The notes beneath the pieces are model-generated. The model did not search any database. It was not told where the DNA came from and saw only the letters and a program-made list of their open reading frames with translations. 64,000 bases of DNA from Brucella intermedia LMG 3301 (GTDB taxonomy: Bacteria > Pseudomonadota > Alphaproteobacteria > Rhizobiales > Rhizobiaceae), in the NCBI RefSeq assembly GCF_000182645.1, contig NZ_ACQA01000002.1:1359001-1423000 (forward strand). Reading direction: 5' to 3'. The translations under genes were made by a program, and so were the position numbers. Below, one piece after another: positions 41,811 to 49,920 of this stretch (positions within the stretch are counted from its first letter, which is position 1; each line of letters starts with the position of its first letter).

Positions 41811-42352
41811 CGCCCCCTCCAAATATCGATTGTCCGGGGTTTTCCCCGCAACTCGTTCCGAAAAGCGTGTCACACTTTTCAGATGCGCTCAGGTCACGGA
41901 AATTCCCGCCTGTTCCGAGCCAGATGCGACCCAGAATGCCCTCCCGCAACCATGGGATTTCCCACCTTCCAGCCTTTCCTTACACTTCCTGCGTGCAAAG
42001 CCGGTGGTAGAGTGTCCCTTGCTGCGCACAACCCCAGCGCAGCAACAGCACCGGGGTTCCTTTTGCCCGCCTGCTTCCAGCTCCGGATTAAAGGTCCCAA
42101 CTTTTCCCCCTCAAATTGTTGCGATTGATTTGCAGGTGAGAAAGGTGCTTTCTATCCATATTGATAGCACGAACAGATTAGGACTCCGTTCAGCCTCAGA
42201 ATACTATTTTGATTATTGGTTTTCATGGAAGCGCTTCCCCTCAGTTGCTTCCACCCATCACTGTGCATCCCTTACCCCTACGCCCTCGCGTGGGGGATTT
42301 TTTAATGCGAACTGAAGCGCGCTGTCACATTGGAAGCTTCCGAAATCTCCGC
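41811..42352. other. Intergenic region with plus-strand terminator, possible small RNA
   Basis: These 542 bases have no convincing gene. They hold a CGGGG-TTTT-CCCCG hairpin at 41835-41848 just after the receiver gene, a CTATC/GATAG inverted repeat near 42150, and a good terminator at 42275-42303. A transcript ending there would start well inside the gap. Confidence 0.5.
42275..42303 (+). terminator. Rho-independent terminator
   Basis: CCCC, T bulge, ACGC pairs with GCGTGGGG around a CCTC loop, followed by G-A and six T. It is the only classical U-tailed terminator I noticed in the window, and it has no gene directly upstream on this strand. Confidence 0.75.
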
Positions 42353-43384
42353 CTACGAATCCAGTGGGCCCTCTGCCGCCGTCCCGTATTGCAGCCGCGA
42401 TTTGCCATGCATCCTGTCCCGGTAAAGAAAGCGGAAGAAGAAGGCATCGCCCGTTCCGCGCAGAAGCCTTGCGAGGACTGCAACCAGCAGAACCGAGAAA
42501 ATCAGGCGGCCAAACAGGACCACGTAGATATCCGCACCGAGAGCCACGACTATCAGCGTATCTTCGATCAGGCTGTGGCAGAGCCCCATGAAGCTCGACG
42601 CCAGAAAGACGTCGCGAGGCTGGATATGGCCGCGCTGCGCTTCACGAATGATGAGGCCCCCGCCATAGGAAAGTCCCAACACCAGCCCGACCACCGTTAG
42701 CGGAGCGGCGGCCTTCGCTATGCCGAGCAGGCGCAGCAATGGCGAAAGAAGCAGGTTGAGGAAGCGCGTTACATCGAGGGCATCCATTGTTCTCAGCACC
42801 GCGACCAGACCGAGCAGGACAATGAATATCCAGACCAGCGTGGAGGCCGTATCCGCCACGAAACTGGTCCAGCTCGCATCGTAATGGCCCGGCACCCAGT
42901 TCGGGGCAGCCGGTTCCGCGAGCCATCCGGTGCGGCTGGAAATCAGGTTAATTCCCCAGGCGAAGAAAAGCCCACCGCCAACCCGGATCAGCGTCGAGAC
43001 GATCAGGCGCGGACCCGCCTTCTGCACAATACGCTGTTCGATGGGAAGAGCATGGGCAAAGAGGAAAAGCGAACCGAGGATTGTCACCTGTGCTGTGGTC
43101 AGTGTGTCGACCGGCAGGACGGCGAACATCACCACGGCCCCGCTCCAGATGCCGACAAGAAGGTTCATCGCCCAGACGAAACCTGCCTCCGGCGGCAGGC
43201 CCACGAACTGCATGACCGGGGCGAAGGCGGGCGAGATGGCCTTGATCAACCCCATTTCGATAGCCAGTTGTGTCAGCACCATCACCGGCAGCATGATCTT
43301 GATCAGCGTCCAGTAGACGCCGACCGCTTCACGCAGAATAACCATACCGAATGTTATCAGTCGCTTTGCCGGGCTCGCGGCCAT
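42353..43384 (-). CDS. Nucleoside-recognition (GATE) domain membrane protein
   Basis: The 343-residue protein has about eight hydrophobic segments (VYWTLIKIMLPVMVLTQLAI, GFVWAMNLLVGIWSGAVVMF, TLVWIFIVLLGLVAVLRTMD, ADIYVVLFGRLIFSVLLVAV). GLSYGGGLIIREAQRG with CHSLIEDTLIVV matches the GATE/nucleoside-recognition fold, as in SpmA/YjiH-type proteins. The substrate is unknown. It is on the same strand as the HbpS and two-component genes, with an unclear stretch between them. Confidence 0.8.
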   Translation of the reverse strand: MAASPAKRLITFGMVILREAVGVYWTLIKIMLPVMVLTQLAIEMGLIKAISPAFAPVMQFVGLPPEAGFVWAMNLLVGIWSGAVVMFAVLPVDTLTTAQVTILGSLFLFAHALPIEQRIVQKAGPRLIVSTLIRVGGGLFFAWGINLISSRTGWLAEPAAPNWVPGHYDASWTSFVADTASTLVWIFIVLLGLVAVLRTMDALDVTRFLNLLLSPLLRLLGIAKAAAPLTVVGLVLGLSYGGGLIIREAQRGHIQPRDVFLASSFMGLCHSLIEDTLIVVALGADIYVVLFGRLIFSVLLVAVLARLLRGTGDAFFFRFLYRDRMHGKSRLQYGTAAEGPLDS

Positions 43385-43709
43385 TCTGTCCCCTCCGCAT
43401 TATCCCGAGCATGCGACGTTTCGGGCCGGTTCGCGCGGGATGGACCGCCCACCGCAGGTCACGGTGCCGATTTTCGTCTGCGATACAAGCGTGTCAGAAA
43501 ATCCGCAGATGCGGTGTTCCGCCGGCCACGAAGCCGTCGATGCGTCGGCTTTGGCGAGCAGAAAATCAGCCCCCGCGCCCCGATGCAAGCCATATTCCTT
43601 GAACGGCACGGCTTTTGCAGGGATTGCGGCGATCAGGGCGCGGGCGTCGGGGAGGTGCCGTTGGGCACATAAAGGCAGGGCCGGACAAGGTCCGGTCCTG
43701 CCTGTCATT
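43385..43709. other. Unresolved stretch between GATE and HbpS genes
   Basis: This region holds a terminator-like hairpin at 43674-43702. Beyond that, a minus-strand frame (ADASTASWPAEHRICGFSDT, then KIGTVTCGGRSIPREP) runs to 43400 but lacks a clear start or ribosome-binding site. A plus-strand frame is also open. I cannot tell whether a short cysteine-containing exported protein is encoded here. Confidence 0.35.
43674..43702 (-). terminator. Terminator-like hairpin after the HbpS gene
   Basis: GGCAGG-x-CCGGAC and GTCCGG-x-CCTGCC pair with one mismatch around a 3-base loop, starting 7 bases after the HbpS stop. Confidence 0.6.
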
Positions 43710-44192
43710 TTACTTGGCTTCGATAGCCTGAAGACCGGCAAGGGCGCATTCCGCGTCAATCGCGCCGGACGGTGCGCCGCCGACCCCGATGCCGCCGACC
43801 AGCGCGTCGCCGATCTTGATCGGCAGGCCGCCCGCCTGGATAACAAAGCGCGAATCCATGTCGCGCATGCCGTTATTGGCTGGCTTCGAAGCGATGAACT
43901 CCGCAAGCTCGCCCGAGTCGCGGCCCAGAGCGGCTGCCGTAAATGCCTTTCCTTCGGCACTGTTGCCGGTATGCGGGCCGGAAAGATCGGCCTTGAGCAG
44001 AACCTTGGTTGCCCCGTCGCGCGCCACGACCGCGACGCTCACATTGCTGCCCTTGGCGACGCAGGCATCCAGCGCAGCCTGTGCGGCCTTGGTTGCCAGA
44101 TCGAGCGGCAGGTAAGGCGTGGTGGGGAGGGTCTGGGCGAAAGCGGTAGCGGGAGACATCGACAGGGCGACAATTGCAAGTTTACGGATCAT
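43710..44192 (-). CDS. Exported HbpS/GlcG-like heme-binding family protein
   Basis: The 160-residue protein has a signal peptide (MIRKLAIVALSMSPATAFAQ) and the DUF336/HbpS-like fold. Key parts are DLATKAAQAALDACVAKGSN, VAVVARDGATKVLLKADLSG, SAEGKAFTAAALG, GGLPIKIGDALVGGIGVGGA and DAECALAGLQAI. Relatives include GlcG and Streptomyces HbpS, an octameric extracellular heme binder that works with the SenS-SenR two-component system. Here it follows a response regulator and histidine kinase on the same strand. Confidence 0.85.
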   Translation of the reverse strand: MIRKLAIVALSMSPATAFAQTLPTTPYLPLDLATKAAQAALDACVAKGSNVSVAVVARDGATKVLLKADLSGPHTGNSAEGKAFTAAALGRDSGELAEFIASKPANNGMRDMDSRFVIQAGGLPIKIGDALVGGIGVGGAPSGAIDAECALAGLQAIEAK

Positions 44193-44277
44193 GGTCGTTC
44201 CTCGGTTGTGATGAGGAACATTTAGTTTTCGTCGGCGAGCGGCGAAATCCGTAGCTCTTACAAACTTCTCGGTAGTT

Positions 44278-44886
44278 CTACGGAGTGGACTGCCCTTCCA
44301 GCCACAAGCGCGTCATTTCCGCCTGCGAGGTCGTGCCCAGTTTCGCCCCGATGGCCGCGCGATGGCTGTCGATCGTGCGCGGCGACAGTTCAAGCCCATC
44401 GGCAATCTGCCGGGTCGTGAACCCCTGCGCGATACGGCCAAGCACTTCACGCTCGCGCGCCGTCAGCGTGTCCAGCAGCGCCAGTGTTTCGGCCCGCAGC
44501 GCCTTGCTGCCGAGCCGCTGATCCAGCAGTTGCTGCGCCTTCTGGATTGCATCGATGAGATCCTGCTCATCGACGGGCTTGGAAAGATAGTCCACCGCGC
44601 CGTTTCGAAAGGCACGGCGGCAGGCTTCGATGTCGCCATGGCCCGAAATGATGATCACCGGCCAGTCGATTTCCTGTCCGGCCAGAAGTTCCTGGAGTTT
44701 CAGGCCGGTCATGACCGGCATGCGAATGTCGAAGATCATGCAGCCCGGCTTCAACCGGGGCAGCTGTGCCAGAAATGCAGACGGATCGGCAAAACTCCTG
44801 ACCTCCATGTCTATGGTCGACAAAAGCAGGCTGAGCGACTTTCGCACTGCTTCATCGTCATCGACAAGATAGACCGGCTGAACCAT
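44278..44886 (-). CDS. FixJ-family response regulator
   Basis: The 202-residue protein has an N-terminal receiver (VYLVDDDEAVRKSL, phospho-acceptor Asp53 in IFDIRMP, Lys103 in YLSKPVDE) and a C-terminal LuxR-type HTH (LTAREREVLGRIAQGFTTRQ, GLELSPRTIDSHRAAIGAKL). I start it at MVQPVYL; an in-frame extension overlaps the kinase gene and looks non-coding. It lies 4 bases after the kinase gene and 85 bases before the HbpS gene. Confidence 0.92.
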   Translation of the reverse strand: MVQPVYLVDDDEAVRKSLSLLLSTIDMEVRSFADPSAFLAQLPRLKPGCMIFDIRMPVMTGLKLQELLAGQEIDWPVIIISGHGDIEACRRAFRNGAVDYLSKPVDEQDLIDAIQKAQQLLDQRLGSKALRAETLALLDTLTAREREVLGRIAQGFTTRQIADGLELSPRTIDSHRAAIGAKLGTTSQAEMTRLWLEGQSTP

Positions 44887-44890
44887 TCTC

Positions 44891-46450
44891 TTAACTTCCT
44901 GTCTCTTCGGCGATTGGCAGCACAACGCGAAACAGCGCGCCGCGCTCCCGTGGGATATAGGAAATCTCTCCGGCAAAACGTTCCACCAGCCGCTGACTGA
45001 GGGCCAGGCCGAGGCCGGTCCCTTCAGGACGGCTTGTGGTAAACGGGGTAAAAAGGCGGGGCAACAGGTCCGGCGCGACGCCGGGACCATTATCCGCAAT
45101 TTCCAGAACCGCCACCGCTCCATCGGCTTTCAGGGACGCGTTGACGCGCCGGTCCTGATCGTCCTCATGAAAGGATTCGATCGCATTGCGGAGGAGATTG
45201 AACATGACCTGTTCCATTTCCACCGGATCGACCGCTGCCATCACCGGTGTCTCCGGCATCCCAAGCTCGACCTTGACGCCCCGGCGGGCAGCTTCCGAGG
45301 CGAGCAGGGTCTGCACGTTTTGAAGCGACAGGCGCAGATCGGCACGTGTCGTCTGCCGGCGCTGCGGACGAGACCAGTTGCGCAGGCGGTCCAGAATGGC
45401 GGATGCCCGGCGCGCCTGTTCCACCATATCGTCCAGCGCTCCGGCGAGAGCCGCCGTATTGTTGCGGCTCAACAGGCGGCGCCCTGCCTGCGCGCCGGCA
45501 AGAAGGGCGGTCAGGGGTTGCGTCAGCTCATGCGCCATGCCGCTTGCCATCTCGCCCATCGTATTGACCCGCGAGGCATGGGCGAGCCGCGCCTCGAAGC
45601 CGCTCAGCTCCGCGCGGCGTTCCGCATGGCGGGTGCGTTGCGTCTGGCGAACGATGATCAATCCGCCGAAGAACAACAGGTTGGTGAGGATGAGAAGCGG
45701 TATCAGCTGGTCAAACGGCAGCAGGTCGCCCCAGCTCATGGCAAGCGCAGTCTGGAAAAGCAACGGCTGCGAGGCACTGCCGAGCTTCTTGGAGAAATCG
45801 ACATCGTCAAAGGAGGCCGGTTGGCTGAAAAGAACCGTGCCATCGGGCATGAGGATGCGTCGCGCGACACCTTTGCCGCTCCAGAACGCATCGTCGGAAC
45901 CGATGAGGCTCCCCGCATCGATCGACAATGTGAGACCGTCATGCGGATTGTCGGTATTGGGGCTGCGTTTTACCATCATGTAGTGGCCGGGCCGCGCGGA
46001 TGGCGCCAGCAATTCCGGCAGGCCGCGGTAGGAACGGACGGCCGCCCGTATGGTGTCGGCCAGCTCCGGTTCCAGCGCTCTGGTGCCGGCCACGGGCAGA
46101 GCCGGGTCCATCGGCACCAGTTGAATTTCGTCGATGCGCGGATAGAACCGGGTGATCGTCGCCGCCACTTCGAGGAAGACATCGTTCTGCGAAACATCGG
46201 CGGTTCGCGCCTTGGACTGGGCTATCGTGGAAAGCGCGGTCAGATGGGCATCGTGCTGGCCTGCGCGCTGCGAGGCCTCGCGGTGCAACGTGAAACTGGC
46301 GGCCTGAAGCTCGGACAAAAGTGCGGCGCGCTGGTAGATCACAAGGCCGCCCATCGCCACGAGATTGAACAGCAGCCACACGAAAAACGGCAATAGGGCA
46401 GAGCGGAAATTTCCCCGGGTGCTTCTGTTGTTGAAGTTCATGAATTGCAT
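44891..46450 (-). CDS. Sensor histidine kinase with periplasmic sensor domain
   Basis: The 519-residue protein has two membrane spans (about residues 17-39 and 247-267) bounding a periplasmic domain of about 205 residues. The cytoplasmic part has His307 in MAHELTQPL (phospho-accepting), the N box VMFNLLRNAIESFHED, G1 EIADNGPGVAPDL and G2 GTGLGLALSQ. It resembles FixL-type kinases without a PAS domain, like TtrS/DctB architectures. The sensed signal may be heme or redox state, given the HbpS-like protein downstream. Confidence 0.9.
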   Translation of the reverse strand: MQFMNFNNRSTRGNFRSALLPFFVWLLFNLVAMGGLVIYQRAALLSELQAASFTLHREASQRAGQHDAHLTALSTIAQSKARTADVSQNDVFLEVAATITRFYPRIDEIQLVPMDPALPVAGTRALEPELADTIRAAVRSYRGLPELLAPSARPGHYMMVKRSPNTDNPHDGLTLSIDAGSLIGSDDAFWSGKGVARRILMPDGTVLFSQPASFDDVDFSKKLGSASQPLLFQTALAMSWGDLLPFDQLIPLLILTNLLFFGGLIIVRQTQRTRHAERRAELSGFEARLAHASRVNTMGEMASGMAHELTQPLTALLAGAQAGRRLLSRNNTAALAGALDDMVEQARRASAILDRLRNWSRPQRRQTTRADLRLSLQNVQTLLASEAARRGVKVELGMPETPVMAAVDPVEMEQVMFNLLRNAIESFHEDDQDRRVNASLKADGAVAVLEIADNGPGVAPDLLPRLFTPFTTSRPEGTGLGLALSQRLVERFAGEISYIPRERGALFRVVLPIAEETGS

Positions 46451-46728
46451 CCCGGTATCAGCCTGCCCAGGCAGAATATCGCATCGGCTATGTTTATCAT
46501 TCGATCGGCAGGTGCAAAACTATTGGAGTTTCCCACCGCTGGCAAATGCCGTCCCGCAAGCCCGGTAATAGCGAATTAGCGGCCGGAACTCCAAAGACCG
46601 GCTTGCTTCACGCAGCTTTGCGCGCTCATATAAAAATCGCACCGCTGTTTAGAATCATCTGGAAAAGTCGATACTGAACAACACACCACCGAAGGTCGGT
46701 CGCGTCGTCAGCAAGGGAATGCAGCCTC

Positions 46729-48327
46729 ATGAACACATACGGAAAACTATTTTCAGCCGCGCTGGTCGCGGCTGCGCTCAACAGCACGGCAGTTGGACAG
46801 GTCTTCGCCAAGACATTGATCTATTGCTCCGAGGCATCTCCCGAAATGTTCGACGCGGCGCAGACGACATCCGGCGCCGTCTATGATGCTTCGGCGCGCA
46901 ATGTGTCCAACGGGCTCATCAAGATCAAGCGCGGCTCGACCGAGCTGGAGCCCGGCCTTGCGGAAAGCTGGGACGTTTCCGCCGATGGCAAGGAATATAC
47001 GTTTCATCTGCGCAAGGGCGTGAAGTTCCACACCACAAGCTTCTTCACCCCGACGCGCGAATTCAATGCAGATGACGTGATCTTCACGTTCGACCGCCAG
47101 GGAAACAAGGACAATCCCTATTATAATCAGGGCACGTGGCCGCAGTTCGGGGCCTACTCCTTTCCTTCCCTGATCGAGAAGATCGAAAAGATCGACGATC
47201 ACACCGTCAAGTTCGTGCTGGCGCATCCGGAAGCGACGTTCATCTCCACGCTGTCGCTGACATTTGCCGTCATCCAGTCCAAGGAATATGCCGACAAGCT
47301 CGTCGCGGAAGGCCGCATTCCCGAGTTCAGCCAGCAGCCGGTCGGAACCGGTCCCTATCAGTTCGTCGCCTATCAGAAGGATAGCGCCATCCGCTATCAG
47401 GCCAATCCCGATTATTGGGCGGGCAAGCAGAAGATCGACAATCTGATCTTCGCGATCACGCCGGATGCGGCTGTGCGCTACCAGAAGCTGAAGTCCGGCG
47501 AATGCCATGTCATTGCCGCGCCGAACCCGGCCGACATTGCGGAGATGAAGAAGGATCCGGCTGTCGAAATGCTGCACAAGGAAGGGCTGAACCTCTCCTT
47601 CCTCGCCTACAACACCCAGCAGAAGCCGTTTGACGATGTGCGTGTCCGCAAGGCGCTGAACATGGCGGTCAACAAGGCCGCGATCATCGATGCGGTCTAT
47701 CTGGGCTCGGCTGTCCCTTCGGTCAATCCGCTGCCGCCAAGCGTCTGGGGCTACAACAAGAACGTCAAGGACGACGCTTACGATCCCGAACAGTCGCGCA
47801 AGATGCTCGACGAGGCAGGCGTCAAGGACCTCAAGATGAAAATCTGGGCCATGCCGGTGCAGCGGCCCTATATGCCCAATGCGCGCCGCGCTGCCGAACT
47901 CATCCAGTCCGATTTCGCCAAGGTGGGCGTAACGGCCGAAATCGTTACCTATGACTGGGGCGAATATCTCAAGCGTTCGCTGGACAAGGACCGCGATGGC
48001 GCCGTCATGCTTGGCTGGACCGGCGGCATTGCCGATCCCGACAACTTCCTCGCCGCGCTTCTGAGCTGCAAGGCCATCGGCAGCGCCAATCGCGCCAACT
48101 GGTGCGATCAGGATTTCGAGAAGCTCATTCAGGCGGCCAAGCTGACGACGGATCAGGCCGAGCGCACCAAGCTCTACGAACAGGCGCAGGTCGTGTTCAA
48201 GGAACAGGCGCCGTGGCTGACGATCGCCCATCAGATCGTCGAGCAGCCGATCAGCAAGAAGGTCCGGGATTTCCGCATCGATCCCTTTGGCGGCTATCTC
48301 TTTGAAGACGTCGACATCGAGGAATAA
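46729..48327 (+). CDS. dppA: Dipeptide-binding protein DppA
   Basis: The 532-residue protein has a signal peptide (LFSAALVAAALNSTAVGQVF, cleavage after FAK-like region). The sequence matches E. coli DppA closely by recall: KTLIYCSEASPE, YTFHLRKGVKFH, VGTGPYQFVAYQKDSAIRYQ, FAITPDAAVRYQKLKSGEC and AMPVQRPYMPNARRAAELIQ. E. coli DppA binds dipeptides and also heme and 5-aminolevulinate. No permease or ATPase gene lies next to it, so it probably serves a transporter encoded elsewhere. It is divergent from the sensor kinase. An inverted repeat lies downstream. Confidence 0.92.
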   Translation: MNTYGKLFSAALVAAALNSTAVGQVFAKTLIYCSEASPEMFDAAQTTSGAVYDASARNVSNGLIKIKRGSTELEPGLAESWDVSADGKEYTFHLRKGVKFHTTSFFTPTREFNADDVIFTFDRQGNKDNPYYNQGTWPQFGAYSFPSLIEKIEKIDDHTVKFVLAHPEATFISTLSLTFAVIQSKEYADKLVAEGRIPEFSQQPVGTGPYQFVAYQKDSAIRYQANPDYWAGKQKIDNLIFAITPDAAVRYQKLKSGECHVIAAPNPADIAEMKKDPAVEMLHKEGLNLSFLAYNTQQKPFDDVRVRKALNMAVNKAAIIDAVYLGSAVPSVNPLPPSVWGYNKNVKDDAYDPEQSRKMLDEAGVKDLKMKIWAMPVQRPYMPNARRAAELIQSDFAKVGVTAEIVTYDWGEYLKRSLDKDRDGAVMLGWTGGIADPDNFLAALLSCKAIGSANRANWCDQDFEKLIQAAKLTTDQAERTKLYEQAQVVFKEQAPWLTIAHQIVEQPISKKVRDFRIDPFGGYLFEDVDIEE

Positions 48328-48390
48328 GGCTTGTCCCCGCTTGCCGGATGACTGGCCGGATGACCGGCGATGAACTCCGGTTGGTGGGCA

Positions 48391-48440
48391 TGGAGCATGA
48401 TCCGACCCGAGTGAACGGGATCGATCAGGATCATGCTCCA
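48391..48440. repeat. GGAGCATGATCC inverted repeat
   Basis: TGGAGCATGATCC (48391-48403) and GGATCATGCTCCA (48428-48440) are perfect 13-bp complements with an inner CCCG/CGGG pair. This nested hairpin after dppA resembles a dispersed palindromic element of rhizobial genomes. Confidence 0.6.
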
Positions 48441-48513
48441 GAATGACAGGTTCAGAGCGCCGATCGGATTCAACCAGATCGAAGCGCGCTTTGAACGCCC
48501 GCTATCTTCTTTG

Positions 48514-48535
48514 GGCCCCGGCTGAATCCGGGGCC
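48514..48535 (+). promoter_or_regulatory. GC-rich hairpin upstream of pepT
   Basis: GGCCCCGG and CCGGGGCC form a perfect 8-bp stem with a CTGAAT loop, 28 bases before the pepT start. It could end the dppA transcript or sit in the pepT leader. Confidence 0.45.
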
Positions 48536-48563
48536 GCATCTGACCAATATTCGAGAGAATGAC

Positions 48564-49808
48564 ATGGATATCGTAGACCGCTTTCTAGCCTATACCCGCA
48601 TCAACACGACCGCCGTACCCAATGCGGGGAAACTCCCGTCGAGCGCCGGACAAACCGATCTCGCAAAGCTGCTCGCCAGCGAAATGCGCGCCATGGGCAT
48701 GGAGGTTGAAGAGCGTGACCACTCGATCGTCGTCGGCACCTTGCCTGCCAATGTCCCAAACGGTGACCAGCGGTTTCCGACAATTGCCTGGGTCGCCCAT
48801 CTCGATACGTCGAGCGAATATACGACCGACACCCGCGCTCATGTCGTCGATTATCAGGGCGGCGATATCGTGCTCAACCAGGCCACCGGCGCTACCATGC
48901 GGCTCGCCGAGTTTCCTGAACTCGAACGCTATGTCGGTGACAGGATCATCGTGACGGACGGCACCAGCCTGCTGGGGGCCGACAACAAATCCGCCATCGC
49001 CGAGATCATGCATGCCATGCAGGTGCTGACCGGCAATCCCGAAATCGAGCACGGTACGGTCAAGGTCGTTTTCGTGCCCGATGAGGAAATCGGATTGCTT
49101 GGCGCCAAGGCCCTCGACGTCGCTTCCCTCAATGCCGATTTCGCCTATACGCTCGACTGCTGTGCGGTTGGCGAGATCGTTTATGAGAACTGGAATGCCG
49201 GTGAGTTCCGCCTCACCTTCAAGGGCCAGCCGGCGCATCCGATGTCGGCCAAGGGCAAGTTGCGCAATGCCATTCTCTACGCCCAGCAATTCATCGCGAT
49301 GATGCCGGGAGGCGAGCGTCCCGAATATACGGAAGGCACCGAGGGCTATTATTGGGCGAAGGGCATTCAGGGGTCCGTAGCCGAGACAACCCTTGTCATC
49401 GATATCCGCGATTTCACGAAGGACGGATATGAGGCGCGCCGCGTCTTCATTGAAAACCTCGCCGCAAGCTTCAACCAGCTCCATGGCGAGGGTACGGTTC
49501 ACGTGGACTACAAGGCCGTCTACCGCAACGCAGCCGAGAGCCTGCAAGGCGAAAATCGTTATCCGGTCGCGCTGGCGCTGGACGCCATGAAGGCAATAGG
49601 TGTTGAGCCGACGCCGCTGCCGATGCGTGGCGGTTATGACGGCGCGGTGCTTTCGGAAAAAGGATTGCCCTGCCCCAACCTGTTCTGCGGCGCGCACAAC
49701 TTCCACTCGATCTACGAGTTCCTGCCGGTCGGTTCGCTCAACAAGGCCTCCGAAATGGTCATCGAGATTCTGAAGACTGCGCGGATCAACGGCAAAAACG
49801 CCGGTTGA
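48564..49808 (+). CDS. pepT: Peptidase T (tripeptide aminopeptidase)
   Basis: The 414-residue M20B enzyme begins VDRFLAYTRINTTAVPNAGK and has WVAHLDTSSEYT, LLGADNKSAIAEIMHAM, FVPDEEIGLLGAKALD, RGGYDGAVLSEKGLPCPNLF and GAHNFHSIYEF. These are the metal-binding and catalytic motifs of PepT in order. It removes the N-terminal residue from tripeptides in the cytoplasm. It follows dppA on the same strand and could process peptides taken up by its partner transporter. Confidence 0.95.
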   Translation: MDIVDRFLAYTRINTTAVPNAGKLPSSAGQTDLAKLLASEMRAMGMEVEERDHSIVVGTLPANVPNGDQRFPTIAWVAHLDTSSEYTTDTRAHVVDYQGGDIVLNQATGATMRLAEFPELERYVGDRIIVTDGTSLLGADNKSAIAEIMHAMQVLTGNPEIEHGTVKVVFVPDEEIGLLGAKALDVASLNADFAYTLDCCAVGEIVYENWNAGEFRLTFKGQPAHPMSAKGKLRNAILYAQQFIAMMPGGERPEYTEGTEGYYWAKGIQGSVAETTLVIDIRDFTKDGYEARRVFIENLAASFNQLHGEGTVHVDYKAVYRNAAESLQGENRYPVALALDAMKAIGVEPTPLPMRGGYDGAVLSEKGLPCPNLFCGAHNFHSIYEFLPVGSLNKASEMVIEILKTARINGKNAG

Positions 49809-49828
49809 TCCGCTATAGTTCAGATGCT

Positions 49829-49856
49829 GAGGAGACGTGAATTGTCTCGTCTCCTC
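49829..49856. terminator. Terminator hairpin between pepT and ggt
   Basis: GAGGAGACG and CGTCTCCTC form a perfect 9-bp stem with a 10-base loop between convergent genes, followed by GTTTC on the plus strand. Confidence 0.65.
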
Positions 49857-49889
49857 GTTTCAACGATCAGGCGCCGGAGTGGTCCGGGT

Positions 49890-49920
49890 TAGAGCATTTC
49901 CAGCAAACGGAACCGCTCTA
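49890..49920. repeat. AGAGCATTTCC palindromic repeat, copy 2
   Basis: TAGAGC (49890-49895) and GCTCTA (49915-49920) are inverted around CATTTCCAGCAAACGGAAC. The right arm contains the TAG stop of the minus-strand ggt gene. Confidence 0.6.

Noticed and set aside
43440..44225. Plus-strand open frame opposite the HbpS gene
   Set aside because: It lies mainly antisense to a clear HbpS-family gene and shows no family match.
46753..48231. Long minus-strand open frame opposite dppA
   Set aside because: dppA is unmistakable on the plus strand; the antisense frame has no motif.
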